DNA of 5,196 nucleotides from Treponema sp. (GTDB lineage: Bacteria > Spirochaetota > Spirochaetia > Treponematales > Breznakiellaceae). Made by a program: the position numbers and the translations under genes. The notes beneath the pieces were generated by a model that was not told where the DNA came from, did not search any database, and worked only from the letters and a program-made list of their open reading frames with translations. The stretch's first letter is position 1; every line of letters begins with the position of its first letter. Shown piece after piece: positions 1-5,196 of this stretch. The stretch lies in NCBI GenBank assembly GCA_031256115.1, contig JAIRRF010000261.1, positions 1 through 5,196 of the forward strand, written 5' to 3'.

Positions 1-44
1 TTTTTCTGTGCTAGGCTGGTTTTAGCTAATTTTAAGGATGGTAT
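1..44 (+). other. leader upstream of yajC
   Basis: This short non-coding stretch begins with five T and is AT-rich apart from a GC-richer patch near 10-20. It contains the yajC ribosome binding site near its 3' end. The opening T-run could be the tail of an upstream terminator, and one frame reaches a TAG at 12-14 that could end an upstream gene, but the window starts too late to test either. I see no convincing paired -35 and -10 boxes, so the promoter of the operon may lie further upstream. Confidence 0.4.
34..38 (+). promoter_or_regulatory. ribosome binding site of yajC
   Basis: AAGGA stands six bases before the ATG at 45, which is good Shine-Dalgarno spacing. It supports this start over the later in-frame ATG codons at residues 10 and 21, which lack such a site. 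Confidence 0.75.
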
Positions 45-389
45 ATGAATAATCTTGTCTTTTCTCTGCTAATGGGCGCTCCCGGCGGAGGTCAGGGGGG
101 TGGCATGCAAAGCCTGATGGGTCTTTTGCCCTTTGTAGCGATTTTTGGTATTTTTTACTTCCTGATCATACGGCCCCAAAATAAAAAACAAAAAGATACC
201 AAACGTATGCTGGAGGATCTGAAAAAAGGCGACAAGGTGGTAACCATTGGGGGTGTTCACGGTGTAATCCAGAATGTCAGAGAAACTACCATAATTCTTA
301 AAGTGGATGAAAACTGTAAGCTGGAGTTTTCCCGGAGCGCCATTGCTTCGGTTAAAGAGAAAGGAGATGGCGGGGAGAGCGCCGGTTAA
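45..389 (+). CDS. yajC: YajC, preprotein translocase accessory subunit
   Basis: YajC is the small inner-membrane partner of SecDF in the Sec holotranslocon. The 114-residue product has the usual family length and layout. A short N-terminal segment carries a glycine-rich stretch at residues 11-20. One membrane span follows at about 24-42, ending in the family signature YFLIIRPQNKKQK at 38-50, whose positive charges place the C-terminal part in the cytoplasm. The cytoplasmic domain at about 55-104 contains the typical GDKVVTIGGVHGVI motif (62-75) and a beta-rich segment ending in a short acidic and glycine-rich tail. It is directly followed by secD with a two-base gap, the standard yajC-secD-secF order, which confirms the call. 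YajC is not essential in E. coli, and its exact role in translocation remains unclear. Confidence 0.95.
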   Translation: MNNLVFSLLMGAPGGGQGGGMQSLMGLLPFVAIFGIFYFLIIRPQNKKQKDTKRMLEDLKKGDKVVTIGGVHGVIQNVRETTIILKVDENCKLEFSRSAIASVKEKGDGGESAG

Positions 390-391
390 CA

Positions 392-2146
392 ATGCGAAAA
401 CGGTTCCGGTTTTTCATCATTCTTTTCGTAATAGGCGTTTGTTTTCTCTTTTTATACCCCACCGCCCGGTGGTACTTTTTTGTTCCCAGGGATGAACAAG
501 CCCTGGCTATGGGTTCCCGGGAACAGATTCGGGATTATGCCCGCCGGACTGCGGGGCAGGATTTGGAAAAGCTGACCATCGCCGCCCGTAGCGGAGGCGC
601 CCTTCCGGAGGGCATGGATTTCCTGATAGATGCGGCAAAAAAAGCCTACCAGAGCCGGTCTCTTCCGGAAACCTGGGATGCCGTGGCGGTCTTAAAGGTT
701 TTTACCCGCAGCGATGTCCAAAATCTGCTGGAAACCCGTTATGCGGACAGGCTGCTTAAATTAAAAAACCTACAGCAAAATGCCGTTCAACTTGGACTTG
801 ATCTTTCCGGGGGGCTTTCTATAGTTCTGCAGGGCGATATGGATGCATTGAATGAAACTTTTAGGGCCCGGTATGACAGAGCCCTAAACGATCAAGACAG
901 GGAGGTACTGTTTGGGCAGACCCTGGAAGTGCTGAGCGGACGGGTGGACCGTTTCGGCCTTACCGAGCCGGTAATCCGCCGGCAGGGATCGGATCAAATT
1001 TACATAGAAATTCCGGGTGTCCAGGACCCGGAACGAATCAAGTCGATTATCATGGAATCCGGGGGGCTTTCTTTCCGCCTGGAAGATCCGGAAGCTACCC
1101 AGGCATTCAACAATTACTTAAGGACAAATCCGGGTTTTTCCCCAAATGAAGACGGCACCCTTTCTGTTCCGGATCTGGTAGGAGACGATGTGCTGGTCTT
1201 TGGGGTTTATAGGAAGGATCGCTACGGACTGGATGAATTTACCGGTTACGCAGCGGTAAAAAAAGAGGTCGCCCTGGACGGCAGCCATATTCAGCATGTC
1301 TCCGCCGAGCGGGACAACCGGACTAACGAACCTGGCGTATCATTTGTTCTTGATTCGGCGGGAGGGGATATTTTTTATGAATTCACTTCCGCCAACAGGG
1401 GGAAGTCTCTGGCTATAGTTATGGATAACCGGATTAAAACCATCGCCACAATAAACGATGCAATCCGGGATTCGGTCAGAATAAGCGGCAGGTTCAGCGT
1501 TGAAGAAGCAAACAATATTGCCACGGTCCTCAGAAGCGCGGCCCTGCCGGTAAAACTGGATGTGGTTAACCAGCAGTCCATCGGCCCTTCTTTGGGGGCG
1601 GATACAATAACCCGGGGGCTTTATGCCCTGCTGGGGGGCATGGCGGCGGTTTTGATTTTTATGCTTTTGTATTACCGTTCTGCGGGAATTAATGCGGTGG
1701 TTGCCCAGATACTGAATATTTACCTGATGTTCAGTATTCTTTCGGCTTTTAATTTTACCCTGACGCTTCCCAGTATTGCCGGATTTATTCTTACCATTGG
1801 TATGGCAGTGGACGCCAGTGTAATTATTTTTGAACGTATGAAAGAAGAACAACGGCTGGGCAAGAGCCGCCGGGCTGTGATAGATGCAGGCTTTAATAAG
1901 GCCTTCTGGTCGATCATGGATTCCAATATTACTACCCTTATTGCGGCCCTCTTTCTTTCGCAGTTGGGTACCGGTCCAATCAAGGGTTTTGCGGTTAGCC
2001 TGTCTATTGGGATCTTTTCTTCGGTCTTCACGGCACTTTTTGTTTCCCGGCTTATGTTTGATTTCAGCACCGATGTGATGGGAACCAAAGACTTAAAGGT
2101 GAGCTGGTTGATTAAGCAGAATACGGAAGCCGGGGGAACGATATGA
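392..2146 (+). CDS. secD: SecD, protein translocase subunit
   Basis: SecD pairs with SecF to pull secreted proteins out of SecYEG using the ion gradient. At 584 residues it resembles the long SecD type. The first membrane span is at about 7-24. A periplasmic, mostly helical region (about 30-130) precedes the conserved LGLDLSGG motif at 134-141. The P1 region continues with the family stretch VDRFGLTEPVIRRQG at 185-199 and IPGVQDPERIK at 207-217. After the conserved EEANNIATVLRSAALPVKL segment (371-389), five further spans lie at about 408-428, 432-453, 459-480, 510-526 and 531-556, the RND-type membrane domain. Asp474 in GMAVDAS is the predicted ion-relay aspartate, equivalent to E. coli Asp519. 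The family usually has VDAN here; this protein has VDAS. The ATG start lies two bases after the yajC stop. A GGGGAG at 372-377 is the best nearby ribosome site but is rather distant, so translation may be coupled to yajC. Confidence 0.97.
   Translation: MRKRFRFFIILFVIGVCFLFLYPTARWYFFVPRDEQALAMGSREQIRDYARRTAGQDLEKLTIAARSGGALPEGMDFLIDAAKKAYQSRSLPETWDAVAVLKVFTRSDVQNLLETRYADRLLKLKNLQQNAVQLGLDLSGGLSIVLQGDMDALNETFRARYDRALNDQDREVLFGQTLEVLSGRVDRFGLTEPVIRRQGSDQIYIEIPGVQDPERIKSIIMESGGLSFRLEDPEATQAFNNYLRTNPGFSPNEDGTLSVPDLVGDDVLVFGVYRKDRYGLDEFTGYAAVKKEVALDGSHIQHVSAERDNRTNEPGVSFVLDSAGGDIFYEFTSANRGKSLAIVMDNRIKTIATINDAIRDSVRISGRFSVEEANNIATVLRSAALPVKLDVVNQQSIGPSLGADTITRGLYALLGGMAAVLIFMLLYYRSAGINAVVAQILNIYLMFSILSAFNFTLTLPSIAGFILTIGMAVDASVIIFERMKEEQRLGKSRRAVIDAGFNKAFWSIMDSNITTLIAALFLSQLGTGPIKGFAVSLSIGIFSSVFTALFVSRLMFDFSTDVMGTKDLKVSWLIKQNTEAGGTI
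2132..2146 (+). promoter_or_regulatory. secD-secF junction: ribosome site and ATGA overlap
   Basis: A purine-rich GGGGGAA at 2132-2138 lies four bases before the secF ATG at 2143. The ATG overlaps the secD TGA at 2144-2146 as ATGA. This arrangement indicates translational coupling, which would help make SecD and SecF in equal amounts. Confidence 0.7.
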
Positions 2147-3357
2147 AACACATAATACACTTTTCCCGTCTTTTTATTCCAGGCGCTGTTTTTTCTTTGG
2201 CTTTGATTATTTCCGGCCTGGTTGGGTATTCCTTTAAAGATGGGTTTAACATGGGGATCGATTTCCGGGCGGGCTTGATCCAGGAAGTCCAACTGGCCCC
2301 GCGGGCCTTCAGTCTTGCCTATACCGGTCCGGGTAACGCTGTGGTTTCTCTGAATAATACAGGCCTGACAATCACCGTTTCCGGTGTGGGAGTCCAGGGT
2401 TATAGCGCCCAGTACCTCCTCTCCGATTACAGCACCATAGAAGCCTTTACCCAGGCGGTAGGCCAGGCGGAAGGCATAAGCGCTGTCTCTGTTTTTTCAG
2501 GAACCTCGCCTTTTAAGGTCTTAATGCTGGATACCCAGGTTACACCGATACTGCCCGAGGTTTCGGGTAATTACTGGATTCATTATCTTCCTCCGGGGGC
2601 CGGACCGGTTCCGTTGGAAGAATTACGTACCGCACTTACATCCTTCGGAACCCCGGCGGTCCAGATTCTGGGAGAACCGGAGGAACGGCGTTTTATGATC
2701 CGTATGCAGGACAGCGACATTGGAGCGAATTTTAACGCCGCCGATATCGGCATTGTTTTACAGAAGCATTTTGGCCAGGGAGAAGTTGTAGTCACCAGTT
2801 CCAATTACGTAGGTTCCCGGTTTTCCAAAAACCTGGCGGATCAGGCGGTTTGGCTGTTAGGCGGTACACTGCTCTTAATCCTTCTCTATGCGGCCATACG
2901 TTTCAGAATTCAATATGCAGTTGGAGCGATCATGGCTATTGTACACGATGCTTTAATCATGATTGCCTTTATTGTCTGGACAAGAATGGAATTCAATACC
3001 ACCACTATCGCGGCAATCCTTACAATCCTGGGGTATTCCATCAACGATAAGATTGTTGTTTTTGACCGGATCCGGGAAAATTTTAAAATATATCCCGATG
3101 AAGATTTTGAAACTTTGCTGAACCGGGCAACAACCGAAACCCTGAGCCGGACATTTATTACAACCATAACTACGATGCTGGCAGTGATCTCTCTTTACAT
3201 TTTTACCACCGGATCGATGAAGGATTTTGCGCTTGCCCTGCTGGCAGGTCTGGTTTCCGGGGTATATTCCACCATATTTATTGCCAATAACTTTGTCCTC
3301 CTTTGGGAAAAGAAGTTCAAACGGAAAGCCCCGGAGGATGGGGCGGTAAAGGCTTAA
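2143..3357 (+). CDS. secF: SecF, protein translocase subunit
   Basis: SecF forms the second half of the SecDF pump in the cytoplasmic membrane. The 404-residue protein has one N-terminal span (about 9-29) and the start of the first periplasmic domain with GIDFRAGLIQEV at 38-49, where most relatives read GIDFTGG. The C-terminal membrane domain has spans at about 232-252, 257-279, 284-308, 338-357 and 361-388. The signature GYSINDKIVVFDRIREN at 297-313 holds Asp302, and SRTFITT at 335-341 holds Arg336. Their 34-residue spacing matches the E. coli pair Asp213 and Arg247, both needed for ion-coupled function, so the pump is predicted to be active. The protein is about 80-100 residues longer than a typical SecF. 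The excess lies between the GIDF motif and the conserved periplasmic segment LRTALTSFG...EERRFMIRM (161-188). The short C-terminal tail is basic. It overlaps secD by four bases and its TAA touches the ispH start codon. Confidence 0.97.
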   Translation: MKHIIHFSRLFIPGAVFSLALIISGLVGYSFKDGFNMGIDFRAGLIQEVQLAPRAFSLAYTGPGNAVVSLNNTGLTITVSGVGVQGYSAQYLLSDYSTIEAFTQAVGQAEGISAVSVFSGTSPFKVLMLDTQVTPILPEVSGNYWIHYLPPGAGPVPLEELRTALTSFGTPAVQILGEPEERRFMIRMQDSDIGANFNAADIGIVLQKHFGQGEVVVTSSNYVGSRFSKNLADQAVWLLGGTLLLILLYAAIRFRIQYAVGAIMAIVHDALIMIAFIVWTRMEFNTTTIAAILTILGYSINDKIVVFDRIRENFKIYPDEDFETLLNRATTETLSRTFITTITTMLAVISLYIFTTGSMKDFALALLAGLVSGVYSTIFIANNFVLLWEKKFKRKAPEDGAVKA

Positions 3358-3360
3358 TTG
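3347..3360 (+). promoter_or_regulatory. ispH ribosome site and TTG start abutting the secF stop
   Basis: TAAAGG at 3347-3352 lies five bases before TTG at 3358-3360, and the secF stop TAA (3355-3357) immediately precedes that TTG. The stop is in the same frame as ispH, so no start further upstream is possible. The first in-frame ATG (3391) falls after the iron-sulfur cysteine codon for Cys11 and would give a dead enzyme. TTG is therefore the most likely start. A stronger GGAGG at 3333-3337 is about 20 bases away, too far for normal use. Confidence 0.8.
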
Positions 3361-4293
3361 CTTATCCGGTCAAAGGTTTTAGGGTTCTGCATGGGGGTGC
3401 GCCGGGCGGTTGAAATGACCGCCGAGGCAATTGATGCCGCTGCGGCGTTTAACGCCGTGCCGTCTCCTAAGGACAGGAATACAACCCTGTACACCCTGGG
3501 GCCTTTGATCCACAATCCGCAGGTTCTTGCTTCGTTGGCCGGACGGGGTGTAAAGATTCTTGAAGAGACGGAAATTGATAATGCCGATGCATTTACGGGA
3601 TCGGCTGTTATAATACTCCGGGCCCACGGGATCAGCCCCGGGGTTGAACAGACCCTTCGTAAACGGAAGTTCCGGATTATTGACGCTACCTGTCCCCGGG
3701 TTAAGGCGAATCAAAATACGGCTTTTGCGCTGGCAAAAAAAGGATACCTGGTATTTCTGGCCGGAGAAAAGGATCATGCGGAACTAAAGGGAATCTACGG
3801 GTACATTATGGCCGGTGCAGCCCATTTGGCTTCCCCCTGTATTATTGTAGGGAATCCCGAAGAAGCGGATCATGCCGCCGGAAAAATAAAGGAACAGGAA
3901 CTGCGAAAAAACGGCGGTCTTTTCATAAAAACCGCCTTGATCGGCCAGACCACTATTTCCGGGGATGAATATCGTTTAATTGCGGAGGCATTGAAAGAAT
4001 ATTTTCCGGATTTGGAAATTAAAAATACGATTTGCGATGCTACCAGGGAACGGCAAAATGCCCTGCGGGATCTTTGTTCTCAGGTGGAAGCAGTTGTCAT
4101 CGCAGGGGGAAAAGATTCCGCCAATACCCGGCGGCTTCTTTCCATTGCGGAGGATTGCGGTAAACCGGCATGGCTGGCGGAAACCGCCGCCGATTTACCC
4201 CCGGAGTGCAGGGCATTCAAAACCATCGGCCTCTGCGCCGGCGCTTCAACGCCGGACACTGTGATTGATGAAATTGAACAGGCATTGATATAG
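3358..4293 (+). CDS. ispH: IspH, 4-hydroxy-3-methylbut-2-enyl diphosphate reductase
   Basis: IspH (LytB) is the last enzyme of the MEP pathway. It uses an iron-sulfur cluster to reduce HMBPP to IPP and DMAPP, the building blocks of undecaprenyl carriers and quinone tails. The 311-residue protein is a stand-alone IspH of normal length, with no fused S1 domain. The three cluster cysteines are present: Cys11 (LGFCMGV), Cys112 (DATCPRV) and Cys226 (TICDATRERQ). Substrate-site residues are His52 (LGPLIHNPQV), His90 (RAHG), His140 and Glu142 (KDHAELKG), the QTT at 197-199, Ser254 and Asn256 (KDSANTRRL) and Ser297 (AGASTPD). Spacing between C112 and H140 (28) and between C226 and S254 (28) equals that of E. 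coli. About 12 extra residues lie between Cys11 and His52 and about 13 between His140 and Cys226. The position matching E. coli Ser226 is Ala255. Translation starts at TTG, directly after secF, and ends with tandem TAG TAA stops. Confidence 0.97.
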   Translation: MLIRSKVLGFCMGVRRAVEMTAEAIDAAAAFNAVPSPKDRNTTLYTLGPLIHNPQVLASLAGRGVKILEETEIDNADAFTGSAVIILRAHGISPGVEQTLRKRKFRIIDATCPRVKANQNTAFALAKKGYLVFLAGEKDHAELKGIYGYIMAGAAHLASPCIIVGNPEEADHAAGKIKEQELRKNGGLFIKTALIGQTTISGDEYRLIAEALKEYFPDLEIKNTICDATRERQNALRDLCSQVEAVVIAGGKDSANTRRLLSIAEDCGKPAWLAETAADLPPECRAFKTIGLCAGASTPDTVIDEIEQALI

Positions 4294-4297
4294 TAAG

Positions 4298-4302
4298 AAA
4301 GG
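4298..4302 (+). promoter_or_regulatory. ribosome binding site of valS
   Basis: AAAGG, preceded by AG, lies six bases before the ATG at 4309 in the 15-base gap after ispH. The gap has no room for a promoter or terminator, so valS is probably read from the upstream transcript. Confidence 0.7.
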
Positions 4303-4308
4303 CATACA

Positions 4309-5196
4309 ATGAAAACAATTGAACTGGAAAAAACATACGACCCCAAAAGTTTTGAAGACCGGATTTATAGTTTATGGAAAGAAAGCGGTTCCTTTAGACC
4401 TGAATCACCCGCCGCAGGTTCCCCTCCGGAAAGCAGGGATGAAAAAGACAATGCCGCTTCTTCAGGGGAACATCATTTTACCATTGTTATTCCCCCCCCC
4501 AATGTAACCGGCGTACTTCACCTGGGACACGGCCTGAATAATTCTATCCAGGATATCATTATCCGGTTCCGCCGAATGAGGGGCGAAAAAACCCTTTGGC
4601 TGCCCGGCACGGATCATGCGGGAATTGCCACCCAGCATGTGGTGGAAAAACGGCTTCGGGAACAGGGAATTAAACGCCAGGATCTTGGTCGGGAAAAATT
4701 TGTTGAAGAAACCTGGAAGGTTGCAAAGGAACATCTGGCGATCATCGATCGCCAGCTTGCAAAAATCGGCGCTTCGGTGGATTGGACCCGGGAGCGCTTT
4801 ACCCTGGACGAGGGCCTTTCCCGGGCGGTCCGGGAAGTGTTTGTTTCGCTTTATGAAAGAAACCTTTTATATAAAGGAAATTACCTGGTAAACTGGTGCT
4901 GTTCCTGCGGCACCGCCCTTTCCGACGACGAGGTAGATCACGAAGAAACGCCGGGAAAGATGTACCACATCCGTTATCCTGTTTCAACCGGCGCTTATAT
5001 CGAAATTGCCACAACCCGGCCGGAGACGATGCTGGGGGATACCGCCGTGGCGGTTCACCCGGAAGATGAACGTTACAAAAACCTGGTTGGGAAAAATGTA
5101 TTGCTCCCTCTGGTCGGATGGGAACTGCCGGTGGTGGCGGATTCTTATGTGAACAAGGAATTCGGTACCGGGGCGGTCAAGATTACCCCCGCCCAT
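4309..5196 (+). CDS. valS: valyl-tRNA synthetase, N-terminal part (cut by window edge)
   Basis: This open frame runs without a stop to the right edge and gives the first 296 residues of a class I synthetase that normally has about 870-950. It charges tRNA-Val with valine in the cytoplasm. The start matches the family: residues 6-23 ([18 protein letters not shown]) align with the E. coli start region. The catalytic Rossmann fold carries PPPNVTG at 62-68 and the HIGH motif as HLGH at 71-74, followed by [11 protein letters not shown] at 99-109, which separates ValRS from IleRS and Leu[16 protein letters not shown] (156-169) and [16 protein letters not shown] (194-209) follow. The CP1 editing domain, which hydrolyses mischarged Thr-tRNA, begins with [11 protein letters not shown] at 234-244, and the window ends at [13 protein letters not shown] (284-296), just before the expected editing aspartates. 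A hydrophilic stretch at about 31-55 is some 17 residues longer than in E. coli. The KMSKS motif and tRNA-binding domains lie beyond the window. Confidence 0.97.
   Translation, partial: MKTIELEKTYDPKSFEDRIYSLWKESGSFRPESPAAGSPPESRDEKDNAASSGEHHFTIVIPPPNVTGVLHLGHGLNNSIQDIIIRFRRMRGEKTLWLPGTDHAGIATQHVVEKRLREQGIKRQDLGREKFVEETWKVAKEHLAIIDRQLAKIGASVDWTRERFTLDEGLSRAVREVFVSLYERNLLYKGNYLVNWCCSCGTALSDDEVDHEETPGKMYHIRYPVSTGAYIEIATTRPETMLGDTAVAVHPEDERYKNLVGKNVLLPLVGWELPVVADSYVNKEFGTGAVKITPAH
4492..4500 (+). repeat. run of nine C within valS
   Basis: Nine consecutive C encode the three prolines (62-64) of the PPPNVTG motif. The frame is intact through this point and continues to the window edge. The run is long for a coding region and is a possible site of polymerase slippage or of sequencing error. 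Confidence 0.9.

Noticed and set aside
10..27. Weak inverted repeat GCTA...TAGC in the yajC leader, considered as an operator or terminator
   Set aside because: A four-base stem with a ten-base loop is expected by chance and has no supporting context.
599..613. Inverted repeat GCCCT-TCCGG-AGGGC inside secD
   Set aside because: It is a five-base stem within a conserved reading frame, with no associated T-run or regulatory context; chance in GC-rich coding sequence.
1340..2292. Long reverse-strand open frames of 170 and 190 codons opposite secD
   Set aside because: They lie opposite strongly conserved SecD and SecF coding sequence, overlap each other and show no recognisable domain; they are shadows of the + strand genes.
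3379..3777. Reverse-strand open frame of 132 codons opposite ispH
   Set aside because: It lies wholly within the well-supported ispH gene and has no family-like motifs.
4238..4255. GC-rich hairpin, CCGGCG-CTTCAA-CGCCGG, near the end of ispH
   Set aside because: It has a perfect six-base stem but lies within the conserved AGASTPD coding segment, about 36 bases before the stop, and has no T-run after it, so it is not a convincing terminator.
1..5196. Search for mobile elements, CRISPR arrays, tRNA or other RNA genes
   Set aside because: The window is almost fully occupied by five conserved genes and no repeats, integrase, transposase, cloverleaf or spaced repeat array was seen.

Overview
The window is a compact, single-strand block of conserved housekeeping genes: yajC, secD, secF, ispH and the 5' part of valS, all on the + strand. 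Gene junctions are a 2-base gap (yajC-secD), a 4-base ATGA overlap (secD-secF), direct abutment of stop and start codons (secF-ispH) and a 15-base gap (ispH-valS). No terminator-like hairpin with a T-run lies between any of them, so the block reads as one transcription unit that continues past the right edge. Coding density is nearly 100%. Only the first 44 bases and the 15-base ispH-valS spacer are non-coding.

The organism is most likely a bacterium with near-balanced GC content. The non-E. coli-like SecD and SecF, with enlarged periplasmic regions, together with the MEP-pathway IspH suggest a spirochaete of the Treponema group, possibly a gut treponeme. This is an impression from sequence style, not a proven assignment; no rRNA or marker search was possible. 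Nothing in codon choice, gene order or flanking repeats suggests recent transfer or a mobile element.

Layout: bases 1-44 hold the yajC leader and ribosome binding site. Bases 45-3357 encode the Sec accessory complex: YajC, a small single-span membrane protein, and SecD and SecF, two RND-fold proteins that use the proton or sodium gradient to help finish translocation through SecYEG. Bases 3358-4293 encode IspH, the last enzyme of the MEP isoprenoid pathway, starting from a TTG codon. Bases 4309-5196 encode the first 296 residues of valyl-tRNA synthetase, through the HIGH catalytic signature and into the CP1 editing domain. The genes do not form one pathway; the shared transcript probably ties together growth-related functions.

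I found no undescribed system here. The points worth a second look are small: an extra periplasmic region in SecF, an unusual helical region in SecD, changed residues in otherwise conserved motifs of SecD, SecF and IspH, the TTG start of ispH, and a run of nine C in the valS catalytic motif.
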